Origin: Zanthoxylum bungeanum
Taxonomy: Eukaryota > Streptophyta > Magnoliopsida > Sapindales > Rutaceae
Direction of reading: 5' to 3'
NCBI GenBank assembly: GCA_019454045.1
Contig: SKCR01018442.1
Location: 310,001 to 374,000, forward strand
Length of the DNA stretch: 64,000 bases
Shown: positions 10,377 to 21,657 of the stretch, in pieces
How the letters are laid out: the number at the start of each line of letters is the position of its first letter
Position numbering within the stretch: the first letter of the stretch is position 1
Program-made: the position numbers and the translations under genes
The notes under the pieces: model-generated
What the model saw: only the letters and a program-made list of their open reading frames with translations
What the model was told of the DNA's origin: nothing
The model's database searches: none

Positions 10377-10997
10377 TTGGGAGATTACGAAACAGTAGCA
10401 TTGATGGAAGAATGCAACGCCATCATTCAGAGGAAACTTCCCCCAAAGTTGAAAGACCCTGGCAGTTTCACTATCCCATGCACCATTGGAGAACATTATA
10501 TCGGTAAAGCCTTATGTGATTTATGTGCTAGTGTTAATTTGATGCCTATTTCGATTTATAGGAAATTGCAAATTGGAGAAGCAATGCCCATCTCAATCTC
10601 TCTGCAACTTGCTGATAGAAGGCTCAAATTTCCGAGAGGTGTAGTTAAAGATGTGCTGGTCAAAGTCGACAAACTCATTCTCCTAGTAGATTTTATTATC
10701 CTTGACATTGAAGAAGACAAAGATATACCTATCATCCTTGGGAGACCATTTTTTGCTACAGGTCGAACTATTATTGATGTACAAAAAGGAGAACTAACCA
10801 TGAAAGTGCAGGACCAAAAAGTTACCTTCAATGTTTTCAAATCCATGAAATTCCTGAGTGATGAAAAAGAAGAGGAATGTTTCAGAATTGATGTTGTTGA
10901 TAGTATCATCCAGGATACTGATCCACTTCCCACGGATAAACTTGAAGCTTGCGTCACCAAAATGACTGACAGGGAGCTAGATGCTGAAATTCTGTAA
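10377..10997 (+). pseudogene. Athila-like retroviral-type aspartic protease (G+)
   Basis: Continues the gag-pol frame. The motif LCDLCASVNLMP stands where Athila proteases have DLGAS; the active-site Gly is Cys here. ILGRPFFATGRTIIDV is the second conserved block of retroviral-type proteases. In G- (41260-41962) the DLGAS form survives. Stop codons bound the open stretch, so the polyprotein could not be made intact. A complete protease would cut gag-pol. Confidence 0.82.
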
Positions 10998-11045
10998 TGT
11001 ATCAACTATCTTGACAAACTCTTTCGCTTCAAATCGACACCACGA

Positions 11046-11297
11046 GTGGAAAGTTTGGAACTACCGAAAAATGAGCGAATCAAGCCTTCGATTGAAGAAC
11101 CACCGCAGCTGGAGTTGAAGCTAATTCCGAGCCATCTCAGCTATGCATTCTTAAGAAACTCTTCTGAATTACCTGCGATTATTTCTTCTTCGCTAACATT
11201 AGAGCATGAAGAAAATTTGTTGAGAGTGTTATGAGAACACAATAAAGCCATCGGCTGGACTATAGAAGACATTCAATGCATTAGTCCATCATTTTGT
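11046..11297 (+). pseudogene. Linker between protease and RT (G+)
   Basis: Same frame as the protease. It holds the Athila-type linker with LKLIPSHLSYAFL and SSELPAIISSSL, which precedes RT in this lineage. A stop at 11232-11234 interrupts it. Confidence 0.7.
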
Positions 11298-12551
11298 ATG
11301 CACAAAATTCTAATGAATGGCGAGTACAAACCCACAGTAGAGCATCAACATAGACTAAATCCAATCATGAAGGAGGTTGTTAAGAAAGAAATTATCAAAT
11401 GGTTGGATGCTGGCATCATCTACCCCATCTCTGATAGTACTTGGGTGAGTCATATGCAGTGTGTGCCAAAGAAAGGAGGAATTATTATAGTCATAAATGA
11501 AAAGAACGAGCTGATTCCAACAAGAACGGTGACTAGATGGAGAGTATGCATGGACTACCATAAGCTAAACAAAACAACAAGGAAATATCATTTTCCGCTG
11601 CCATTCATTGACCAGATGCTAGATAGATTAGCGGGACATGAGTTCTATTGTTTTTTGGACAGATATTCGGGGTACAATCAAATTGCTATCGCCCTAGAAG
11701 ATCAGGAGAAAACCACTTTTACATGTCCGTATGGTACTTTTGCTTTCCGCAGGATGCCATTTGGACTATGTAATGCTCCTGCCATATTTCAACGTTGCAT
11801 GATGGCCATCTTCTCAGACATGCTGGAACAAAGTATGGAGGTTTTCATGGATGATTTATTTGTGTTTGGAGACTCTTTCGACCACTTCTTGTAAAATCTG
11901 GAACAAGTTTTACAAAGGTGTGAAGATACCAACCCGGTACTAAACTGAGAGAAATGCCACTTCATGGTGCAGGAAGGCATTGTCCTGGGACATTGGATCT
12001 CACAAAAGGGAAATGAGGTAGACAAAGTAAAGATTGAGACAATTGAAAAATTACCTCCACCAACATCTATCAAAGGGATTCTCAGTTTTCTCGGACATGC
12101 AGGCTTTTACAGGAGATTTATCAAAGATTTCTCAAAGATTGCTAAACCTCTGTGTAATCTGCTGGAGAAATATGTGCCTTTCAACTTCACCAAAGAATGC
12201 CACGAAGCTTTTAAGATCTTGAAACATAAGCTGATCTCTGCTCCCATTATAATAGCACTGGACTGGACCCATCCATTTGAAGTGATATGCGATGCTAGTG
12301 ATTTTACTGTAGGTGCAGTTTTGGGACAACGCAAAGCAAAGATTTTCCATACCATTTACTACTCCAACATAACTCTAAATGAAGCTCAACTCAACTATAC
12401 AACCACTGAAAATGAGTTTCTTGCAGTTGTGTTCACTTTTGATAAATTCTGGTATTATCTGATGGGTCCCAAAGTGATGGTCTACACAGATCATTCAGCA
12501 ATAAAATACCTAATCACGAAGAAAGATGCCAAACCCAGATTGATCTGTTAG
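11298..12551 (+). pseudogene. Reverse transcriptase and RNase H of G+
   Basis: The frame continues from the protease. RT blocks seen: AGIIYPISDSTWVS, WRVCMDYHKLNKTTRK, PFIDQMLDRLAGH, MPFGLCNAPAIFQRCM and the catalytic FMDD (11844-11855). RNase H follows with ICDASDF, TENEFLAVVF and VYTDHSAIKYL, supplying D, E and D. These blocks are close to Athila-lineage RT. Stops at 11892 and around 11946 break the frame, and the end of RNase H is frameshifted after 12551. The intact protein would copy element RNA into DNA. Confidence 0.88.
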
Positions 12552-12769
12552 ATACTTCTAATGCAAGAATTTAATGTGGAGATCCGAGACAGGAAAAGGA
12601 AGAAAACCAAGTGGCAGATCATTTATCGAAGGACGAGAATGGAGAAACATTTGGCAAAGAACTGACAATCAAAGAAACTTTTCCAGATGAACAGTTGTTT
12701 GCAATGAAACAACAGGATGTCCCTTGGTATACTGACTATGTCAACTACGTAGTATCATGAAAATGGTCG

Positions 12770-14009
12770 TTGGAATGGACACACCAGCAACGAAAGAAGT
12801 TATTCAAAGAAGTCAAACATTTTGTCTGGGATGAGCCGTACTTGTTCAAACGATGTGATGATCAATTACTGAGATATTTTGTTCCATATGAGGAGGTCAA
12901 TAGTGTTTTGCAGCATTGTCATTCATCACCATATGGCGGACACTTCAACAGAAATAAAACTGCAGCCAAAGTCCTTCAATCACGTTTGTTCTGGCTTACT
13001 TTTTTTTAAGATGCTTATGTATTTGCTTTTCAATGTGACAGTGCCAGAGAATGGGAAATATTTCAAGGAGAAATGAAAGACCCTTGCAAAATATTCTGGA
13101 AGTGGAGATATTTGATGTATGAGGGATTTATTTTATGGGAACATTTGTTCTATCATTCAGAAACATGTACATACTAGTTGCAATAGCCTACGTCTCCAAA
13201 TCGGTTGAAGCAATTGAACTGACATCAAATGATTCAAAAGTGGTGATAAAATTCCTTAAAAAGAATATTTTCACTCGCTTTGGAACAACTCGTGCAATTA
13301 TTATTGATGGTGGCACACATTTCTGCAACAGATACTTCGATACACTCCTATCTAAATACGGAGTTACTCATAAAGTTGCCACTTCCTACCATCCACAGTC
13401 AAATGGACAGGTTGAAGTTTCAAATAGAGAGATCAAAAGAATTCTGGAGAGAACCGTTGGATCAACAAGGAGGGACTGGTCTACAAAACTGGATGATGCA
13501 TTATGGGCCTACCGAATAGCTTACAAGACACCTATTAGTAAGTCCCCATATCGAATGGTGTTTGGGAAAGCGTGTCATCAGCTAGTGGAGCTTGAACATA
13601 AAGCGTACTGGCACTGAAGAAGTTAAATCTTGATCCATAAGCAGCAGGAGAAAAAAGGCTCCACCAACTGAACGAATTGGAGGAATTTCACCTACAGGCT
13701 TATGAGAATGCCAGACTATACAAAGAAAAGACCAAGAAATGGCATGATCGAAAAATAGTGCGCAGAAAACTGGAACCAAGGCAGCATGTATTGTTATACA
13801 ATTCAAGGTTGAAACTTTTCCCTGGAAAGTTGAAATCAAGGTGGTCAGGTCCATTTGTGCTCACTTAGGTTTTACCATATGGAGTTGTTGAGTTACTTGA
13901 TCCCAACACCAACGAAACATTCAAAGTTAACAATTAGCGTGTCAAGCACTACTGGAGAGAATCAATTGAGCGACAAAAAGAAAGTGGCACACTTTCAGAT
14001 CCAGCCTAA
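12770..14009 (+). pseudogene. Integrase of G+
   Basis: Three pieces in different frames. 12770-13009 carries the zinc-binding region (HCHSSPYGGHFN). 13135-13617 is the catalytic core with IDGGTHFCN (Asp) and [17 protein letters not shown] (Glu). 13677-14009 is the C-terminal region, including [20 protein letters not shown] and ending TLSDPA before TAA at 14007. Frameshifts lie between 12551 and 12770, 13009 and 13135, and 13617 and 13677. The family inserts element DNA into the genome; this copy cannot be functional. Confidence 0.87.
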
Positions 14010-14045
14010 TGTTCGGGCAGTCATGTCTAGCTAACGACATTAAAC

Positions 14046-14148
14046 TTGGCGCTAGTAGGGAGGCAACCTATGCAATTTGTGTATATATTCAGATTTGGTG
14101 TGTTTTATTTTTGTGTGTTTAATTTTATAGGTAAAGTCACATTTCAGG
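14046..14148 (+). promoter_or_regulatory. Pyrimidine-rich leader with possible splice acceptors
   Basis: A T-rich stretch ends in TTTATAG/GTAAAG, then CATTTCAG directly before the ATG of the accessory ORF. G- keeps the same arrangement (40690-40760, reverse). Athila env ORFs are thought to be expressed from spliced RNA, so this may be the acceptor. The inference rests on motif and position only. Confidence 0.4.
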
Positions 14149-14724
14149 ATGGAAGATGTTCTCGCAAATCTTCACAAGCAATTTCCTTCTCTCCCTCAAA
14201 ACTCTCTGATGAAAGTCTACAAAGCTCGCCTGGAACGAATGAGACTTCTGATGATCAAAGGAATTCCTAATGACATCCATTGGTTAATTGAAGCACGGGT
14301 CCGATTGGCAAGTGAGTCTTCTGACTCTTTTATTTCATATATGCCTGGTTTAGGAAGAAGCACCTATGCTAAAAAGAGAAGAGCTAAAAGAATGGGTGTT
14401 TGCTATAAATGTGCTCGCATGACATGTAATACTCGTTGTCGTTCTTTAGGAATAGTGTCTGATAACCGTGATGATAAAATTAAATTCATTAGAGATGGCT
14501 TGAGTAAGGAGTCTTTGGATGACAAATCTAAGACTCTTGAGACGCATTCTAATGGATATTTGTATCATGCAATTCGCAAGTTACATACACGATTTCGAAA
14601 AGAAAGACAACAGTTAAGTCTCGGGAATCTGACTTTAAAAGACTCTGTTTGCCAATTTATAAGAAAATTGGATGGAAGCTTGTCCCTGACGCATAGATGT
14701 CATTCAAGCTGTTACTTTCTGTAA
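14149..14724 (+). CDS. Accessory ORF in env position (191 aa, Cys/Lys/Arg-rich)
   Basis: An intact ORF of 191 codons between pol and the 3' LTR, where Athila elements carry an env-like gene. It is basic, with YAKKRRAKRMGVCYKCARMT at about residues 73-92. Its cysteines continue as Cys-x2-Cys-x4-Cys-x3-Cys, a possible small zinc-binding site. I see no signal peptide or clear membrane segment, so it does not look like a classical env. G- has the same ORF (40115-40690) broken by a CAA-to-TAA change and a 1-bp deletion. It remains open while pol beside it has many stops. Function is unknown; I do not recognise the family with confidence. Confidence 0.7.
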   Translation: MEDVLANLHKQFPSLPQNSLMKVYKARLERMRLLMIKGIPNDIHWLIEARVRLASESSDSFISYMPGLGRSTYAKKRRAKRMGVCYKCARMTCNTRCRSLGIVSDNRDDKIKFIRDGLSKESLDDKSKTLETHSNGYLYHAIRKLHTRFRKERQQLSLGNLTLKDSVCQFIRKLDGSLSLTHRCHSSCYFL

Positions 14725-14963
14725 ATATTATTATCTCTTTATCTTTTACTAATAATTGTGATTTATTTTGTTATTTTCTTTTATTTTCTTTGACAATATC
14801 CAGACCTTTTTGACCTTTCATGATTTATTTTACTGTTTAGCTAATAATTGTCATCTGGCAGGTGCTAGTGCTATTATTACTCACCCTTTTTCAGGTGTTA
14901 TAAATTCAACTCATCATTGCACTCTTGAAGACATCCAGATTTGAGAAATAAATACATAAAAAA
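14725..14963 (+). other. Spacer between accessory ORF and LOG copy
   Basis: Non-coding, T-rich, followed by a stretch conserved in G- (39900-39975, reverse) with GCACTCTTGAAGACATCCAG. This could be the captured 5' UTR of the LOG transcript. No ORF is supported. Confidence 0.5.
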
Positions 14964-15241
14964 ATGGAAGCCACTTCAAGAAGACGAGTTGTAAATATCT
15001 ATGTGTTCTGTGGTACTAGTGTTGGTTCTAAGTCAGAGTTCGTAGAGGCAGCACATGAATTGGGTAGAGTCATAGCTGAAAGGAATATGCACTTAGTATA
15101 TGGCGATGGCAATCTTGGACTAATGGGGATTGTTTCAAGGGCTGTACAGGAATGAAGCAGTCAAGTATTGAGAATCATCCCAAAACCTTTGGCAGAGGCG
15201 AATCTTATAGGATCATCAAACGAAGAAGAACTTATCGTGCC

Positions 15242-17573
15242 TGATGGAGTTGCTGCTTGGAGTGCCAATCCAATTTGTATATTTTATTATTTATTAATAA
15301 AACAACTACATTTTTCATTTCATATCTTATAATGGTATTGTCATTACGCGTATTAAATTGATGTATCGATATGCTAAGAATGACATCAACCTTATAATAT
15401 TTTTGACACTAGGTGTAAGTTATTCTTAAAGTAAATAAAAAGTCGTTGGTTTTGGAATACGGTCGAATTCCTATAACCTAGAAGACTGGCACATGTCGTA
15501 TATTGGAATTGGAGTTCCAATAGTTTAATGCGATGTACCATGAGTTTTGGAAACTCGCATAGACACGTGGGTATTTGTTGGAGCGAATATTGAATGACTC
15601 ATAGGTGATTCCTAATAGTTGGAAGTACACACCACCGTCAATAGGAATCTCCTCAAGTCGAGTATCATATGTAATCCTTTGACTATAGGATAACATTGAT
15701 TTTATGTGAGATCCTCCACACTTAGATGCCATGTATGTCAGAAACCTTTCATGGTCTGGCCTCTAGATGTTCGTTGGGTGTGGACCGATGCACTCAGTAA
15801 TCAAGTGCAAAACAAGATAGGATCCGTCGGCCCATATATGTACCATAAGGGCTTTAGGTATCCATGTGAGTTACGTCACGAATCTTAAAGACTTTGGCCA
15901 AAGCCAATCACCTAGGGTGGATCGCATCAGTTGTAAAGAATCGTGGACATGTCGACATGAGATGTGCGTCTCGAAAACTTGCGTACATATTAGCTAGGCT
16001 TATATGAAGAACGTGTCTGAACTTAGAAAGTCCCAATATGAAATGTACTTGTTGAGCACTTGGGTAGCCGATTATTTTTTATAAAAGATAATATTCGATA
16101 TTATAATTATCAACTAAGATAATCAAATGTTATTGGATAACATTGATTATTTACTTTGACCTAATTGGATTAATTGGATTAATTCAATAATTACACAAGG
16201 GCTTAATTGTAAAATCACAATTATCTCTACCATTTGAGGATATTAGGGTAATTGTAAGTATGTAATAATAGGTGGTTTTGGCTTGATTTAATTGGATTAA
16301 ATCAAGGTGGAAAACATTTAAATAATCCATTTCCTAATCCTTGGCTTGATTTAATTGGGTTAAATTAAAGTGGGTGACAATGAAGATTAGTCACACCTAA
16401 TTATACATATTTGGACAAATTAGATTAAGCCCACTTAAAAGTTGATTACAACTTTTATTAATTAAAAATTGCGTAAGTTTTGCTATAAATAGCAAGCTTT
16501 AGGAAGGTTTTAATTACAAGTTCAAATACAAGCATAAGCAAATTCTTGAGAGATTAGTCTAAGTTAGAGAAGTGTTTAGAGAAGCCTGTGAGGTCTCTAC
16601 AACATTTCATCTAGGAGAAATCAAGATTGGATCTTGAAGTGAAGCTTGGAAGCATTGAAAACAAGATTGGATCTTGAAGTCAAGCTTGCACATCTCGGAG
16701 GTTCTCCAACAATTTCAACAAAGGAGAGGTAGATTGGATCTTGCATCAAGCTTACTAGGTAAAGTTTGATATTCTCCTAAGCTATGTTTATTTTTGTATT
16801 AGATACATGATCACATAGCTTAATGTTGAATGAGGCTAATCAATTGTGTTAGGATACTTTAGAAGTATAAACACAACATGCTTGTAATTTGGTCAAATAT
16901 GTTCATGTTGGACATGGAACAACTAATTAGAGTTTGGAACTCTAGATTATAGCTTAGAGCTATGGCTACCATTCTAGATTCACTTGACCACCTTTAGGTG
17001 GACTAGAATTGTTCATGAGATATTTTGGGATTCTAAAATGGTTTGTGTATTGGATTCAAAATTTACGAAAATGAGTATTTAGAATAAATTTATGTTTTTG
17101 GAAAAATATTTGATATTTTGAAAAACTTGATTTTTATTCTATAACATGTGTTTATGTTGGTTTCGAAATTAAAAATTAATTTTGGGTGTTTTTGATATGT
17201 TTAGGGAAGACCGGAAGTAATTAGGGTAATAGACCCTAATTGCATCAGCTCTCTGGAAATTTTGCAAATGAAAGCAAAGAAACAAAAAAAAAGGTTCAGC
17301 GCTACAGTGAGCGCGCGAACTACAGTACGTGCACAGTGCGCGTGAGTACGTGCACAGTGCGCGCGAGTACGCGCACTGTGCGCGGGGATTTTGTTTTGCT
17401 TCGTTTGAGAGCTTCTGAACTCCGATTCAGTCTCGGTTTTTTCCTATACACTCGTAATGGAATATAGTATTTCATTAAATAATTTAAAATTACACTAATA
17501 CTTGATATGCATGGGTTAGACCCATTTTTTCTTCCCGGGGCACCGATCTGACCGTTCCACAAATTCCCCAACA
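15242..17573 (+). mobile_element. Solo LTR E1 inside the LOG copy
   Basis: A 2332 bp unit from TGATGGAGTTGCTGC to TTCCCCAACA, flanked by the perfect TSD GTGCC (15237-15241 and 17574-17578). It matches E2 in reverse over its length. There is no internal region, so it is a solo LTR. Its right part carries a GC-rich repeat cluster at 17325-17387. It interrupts the LOG reading frame just before the region encoding GMSERLVEM. Confidence 0.9.
17325..17387. repeat. Three 21-bp CpG-rich repeats in E1
   Basis: Units at 17325-17345, 17346-17366 and 17367-17387, each close to GTACGTGCACAGTGCGCG plus three bases. Each unit contains GTGCAC or GCGCAC half-palindromes. E2 has the 18-bp palindrome 7333-7350 at this place. 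Confidence 0.85.
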
Positions 17574-17900
17574 GTGCCAGGTATGTCTGAACGACTGGTA
17601 GAAATGATTAATTGTGCTGATACTTTTATTGCTTTGCCAAGTGGCTTGAGCACAATGGAGGAAATTTTTACACTACTATCTTGGGCGAACTTGAACATAC
17701 ACCAGAAACCGATTGGACTATTTAATGCTGATGGATTTTATGACTTTCTTTGTGTGTTTCTTGATGATGCCTGGAGAAATGGGTTCGTGTCAAAACCTGT
17801 AAAAGAACTCATCTTTACTGTCAGAACTGCCCAGGATTTAATTGACCAAATCTTAGCCTTTGAACCACATATTGACCCCATCATTTCCAAGATAAACTGA

Positions 17901-18388
17901 TCTGATAATGATCGTGATAAGAAGCGTCAAATAAATCTGGATCTTAACCTTTAAATTTTCTTTTTAAAGATGTAGAATTTCAACTAACCAGGTACTGTTT
18001 TCTAAACTCTTCTTCTACTTTTTAAGATATTGGGGATAATTTCTCATTTAGGTTTGGGGAGGGGAAGAGTTGACTAGTATCTTATTTTTATTATGTTATT
18101 TTTTTTTATTTTCAGTCAAAAATTTTCGAAAAAATTCAAAAAAAATTAAAAAAATATTTACAAAAATTAAAAAAATATTTTTTGTTTTTGGGTTTTTAAT
18201 TTGATTAATCAGGTGAAATTGGTGTGAGATAACAGGTAAGGAACTTCCACTCCTGAGACGTAGCTCAACATATTTTGTAACAAGTTAATTTTTGTTTATT
18301 TCCTTTTGAATTATTTAATTTGTGAATTCTCCATAATACTGACTAAAATAGATCTTCTTATGCTCAGTTGATAGATATTATCAACATG
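17901..18388 (+). other. G+ 3' untranslated region, first part
   Basis: Non-coding sequence after LOG, including a PPT-like TTAGGTTTGGGGAGGGG at about 18048-18064 and A/T-rich runs. It matches 21150-21657 of G- in reverse. It is cut at 18388 by the insertion of G- and resumes at 45513. Confidence 0.75.
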
Positions 18389-20338
18389 TGATCGACATGA
18401 TCACACACGTATAATGCAAGCGCATGTATCGTTCAAGTAGTATAAAATGTATCAATCTCACGATGACTTAATACCTATGCTATTAATTTATTGAAGTTAA
18501 ATGTCTACGAGTATGTAATTGATTGATTGATGGTTGGATGGTGATTTTTATCTAAAACAAGTAAATAAAATAGTGCGAAAGTAAACTTAAGGAAAAATCA
18601 ATATTATAAAACTATCTAGGGTTATGAATCCTTCTAATATATTTTAAAGATGAAGTAGTTATCTCATGTTTGTGCAATATATTGGTTTACTAACTTGGAA
18701 CACGAAATTATGCAAAAGCCTCTGTCGATGGTCAGATGCAAATACCTACTGTAACCCAATTAATCATATGTCTATGTCAACCAAGTTACCTGAATTCATT
18801 AAGATTAAGTTTCGATTGTGGATACCCCTGCCCGACAGGTATATGTCTCTCCTGTAAGGAAATCTATTAAAAGGTTATCTATCCTCAAAGAATATCGTGG
18901 GCTATTAAGTCTAAGGCTGAAACCTAAAATTCCTTTGACATGTTTATTTTAAGTTTACCACATCAATCTTATTAATGGCCAGTTAACAATAAACATTAAG
19001 CTTAAGACTTAATAAATAAACCTTTATATTACCCAAGCCATGAAATAACCCCTTATAAACCGGTGATATTGGAATTTATCACACCCCTAGATAATATGTT
19101 TAGTTACAAAACATACTTAGGATTACTAGACACTTAAATAAATAAAACATCATAAAAAATAACTTGAAGATAAATAAAAGTAAAATTACAATAATGAAAG
19201 AAAATATTGGGGGTTAGATGATCCACTTTTAATATTTCAAAATTAGAAATCTCTCTTATTGACAATGTTTACCAATTTATTAATTATATTTAACAAGACC
19301 ATAAAGGCGGTAATTCTATTTGTCTCAATTAAATCCAACCGACCATATAGGCAGTAACAAGGTTATTACCTAAATTGATCATATAGGCGGAAACTACGTC
19401 TAAAATATAAAACAGACCATATAGGCGGTAAATAAGGTTGTCACCTAAACCAACCATATAGGCGGTAACTAATTAATCCAAATTTTAATTAAAATAAGGA
19501 AGGTTAATCTAATTTATTGTATTAAAAGTCTCACATTTTCACCCAGCAGAATGAGATTACATGCTCATGCTATAAATGAAAACACACAAAATTTTATTAA
19601 TTAAATAAAAAGAAAATATAAGAAAACTTAAATAAATATACAAGATACTTTCCTTTAGGTTTTTATGGAGAAATTCCTCCAAAGAAAGCATGAAAAATTT
19701 ACAAAGTTTAGCTTGGTATTTATAGGCAAATCTAAAGGCTTCCACCAATTTCTCCACCAATTGCTCCACCAAACATGACATCAAACATGGCACCAAACAT
19801 GACACCAAACATGACACCAAATCCTCTACCAAACATGCAAGCATGTTTGGCGGAAGTTTGACAATTTTTATTTTTTATTTTTTTATTTTTTTATTTTGAA
19901 AATGACTTTAATAATTACACATAACACACTTCCGAATGTTTTATCAATTTCGGTCATGGAAACTTCAGAATTCGAAATTACTATGAACTTAAAAGTTGTA
20001 GAAATATGAGTCTTCTTTAATCTTAAACTTGAATCACCTCAATCTGATATCAGAGTAAGAAGTTATGGCCAAAATAATACAATTGCGCAAAGCTGGAATT
20101 TCTGAAATTGTACTTCGTTAAAACGCCATTTCAAGTTTCCAATCTCCAAAATCAAAATGTCAAGTCCAGTTTTTGCCATTATTTATTCCACATTTCATCC
20201 TAAATGATTCCATTGAGTCCAATTTTATTTTATCTGCAAAATAAACTAAAACACATCAAAACATTCATCAAACCCGAGAAACTAAACAAAATATTAGGTA
20301 AAAAGGGCGGTAAATATTGATATATTTTCCGCTCATCA
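18389..20338 (-). mobile_element. LTR B, 3' LTR of G-
   Basis: 1950 bp, bounded by TGATCG (left) and CTCATCA (right), i.e. TGATGAG...CGATCA on the minus strand. U5 is like that of LTR A and D. The U3 core is not: it lacks CACGTGTC motifs and has its own TATA-like TATAAATA (reverse of 19718-19725). It is 81 bp longer than LTR C, largely through the 12-bp repeat at 19746-19845. Confidence 0.88.
19746..19845. repeat. 12-bp VNTR in LTR B
   Basis: About five to six copies of CACCAAACATGA-type units. LTR C of the same element has one to two copies (45000-45050), so the array changed in number between the two LTRs of one element. The minus-strand ORF over it (LVSCLVSCLVPCL) is a by-product. Confidence 0.8.
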
Positions 20339-21657
20339 CACCCCCAAACCTAAAACTTTGCTAGTCCTCGAGCAAAACAACAAAATAAAAAAAATAAACA
20401 ATTAAAATTAAACTAAACCACTTTCATAGGGATCACAGTTGCAGTTAGTATATGCAACAAGCCTTTAAACCCCTAGGTGTCCCTAGTGGACGAGTTGTAG
20501 TCTTATTAGGGCTTACAACGATGATACCAACAAACATCAATATAAAACTAATGCACACAAAAGAAAAAGACAAGAGAAAAGAGAATAAAGAAGTTGGTGA
20601 CTAAACAAGTGAAACTTCTTATCCAAGTTAATAGTTGTCTTCTTTCTTTTTAAATTACCAAATAAGTAAATTCTCCGATTATTTTTAGCATTCTTCATAC
20701 ACACAACCAATAAGGTATTAATCAAATCATTGTGCCCACAATATTCATAAGTGTAGTTGAAAAGAGAGTAATATTTTTGTCCTAAAGTGATATCAGAATT
20801 CACACCTTTTTAGTAATAATTTTTTTCTTTTTTCATTTTTTTTGCATAAAATAAAGAAAGCAACATCTTCAATTCATGTAACGAGATTTGGGCCAGTGAC
20901 TCCCAAACCAGTTGGCTATAGGGCACTAGGTGTTAAGACACTCCTATGGATTTAATTACTCAGATTTCAGATGTTTCTTTTTATCTTTATAACATCTTTG
21001 ATCCATGTAGCGAGCTTTAGGCCAGTGACTCCCAAGCCAGTTGGCTTTAGAGCATTAGGTGTTAAAACACCCCTACGGACTTAATGACTCGGATCTCATA
21101 CGTTTTTTTATACACATTTTTTTCATTTTTTTTTTTTACAAACTTTTCAAATACATCTCATGGCTGTAGGTTACCATGCATGTTGATAATATCTGTCAAC
21201 TGAACATATGAAGATCCAATTTAGTCAATATTATGGAGAATTCACAAATTAAATAATTCAAAAGGAAATAAACAAAAATTAACTTGTTACGAAATATGTT
21301 GAGATACGTCTCAGGAGTGGAAATTCATTACACCGCTATCTCACACCAATTTCACCTGATTAATCAAATTAAAAACACAAAAACACAAACTATTTTTTTT
21401 AATTTTTATAAAATTTTTTATTTTTTTTAAATTTTTGAAAATTTTTGACTAAAAATAACACAATAAGAACAAGATACTAGTCAACTATTCCCCTCCCCCA
21501 AACCTAAATGAGACATTGTCCTCAATGTCTTAAAAAGTAGAAGATGAGTTTAGAAGATAGTACCTAGTTAGCTGAAATTATACATCTAAAAATATCAATT
21601 AAAGGTTAAGATCCAGATTTATCCGGCGCTTTTTACCACGATCGTTATCAGACCAGT
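20339..21657 (-). other. G- 3' untranslated region and PPT
   Basis: The PPT, reverse of CACCCCCAAACCTAAAAC (20339-20356), lies directly next to LTR B. Beyond it are two direct copies of a ~120-bp repeat (about 20871-20960 and 20991-21075) containing GCCAGTGACTCCCAAACCAG. G+ has the same pair at 45610-45840. A polyadenine and polythymine-rich stretch lies at 21370-21450. No gene is supported. Confidence 0.7.

Larger units (their letters stand above)
14964..17900 (+). pseudogene. Captured LOG gene, intronless, split by solo LTR E1 (G+)
   Basis: 14964-15241 encodes the N-terminal half, with IYVFCGTSVGSKSEFVEAAH and LVYGDGNLGLMG. 17574-17900 encodes the C-terminal half from MSERLVEMINCADTFIALP to a TGA at 17898. 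This is the LOG family of cytokinin riboside 5'-monophosphate phosphoribohydrolases, which release active cytokinin bases in the cytosol. The coding parts join without introns, unlike plant LOG genes, so it probably came from a spliced RNA. Breaks: a GGA-to-TGA stop at about 15153-15155, the E1 insertion, and the nucleotide-binding motif PGGxGTxxE changed to PSGLSTMEE. G- carries the same cargo with PGGLGTMEE intact. Confidence 0.85.

Noticed and set aside
10377..13617. Endogenous pararetrovirus as the source of the RT-integrase
   Set aside because: There is an integrase with DDE core, LTRs, a tRNA-Asp type PBS (in G-) and Athila-type motifs, all of an LTR retrotransposon.
17574..17900. A short functional LOG gene
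   Set aside because: It is only the C-terminal half. The upstream half is cut off by E1 and has a stop, and the PGGxGTxxE motif is changed to PSGLSTMEE.
19557..19844. Minus-strand frame with LVSCLVSCLVPCL
   Set aside because: Translation of the 12-bp VNTR in LTR B; LTR C has a shorter version.
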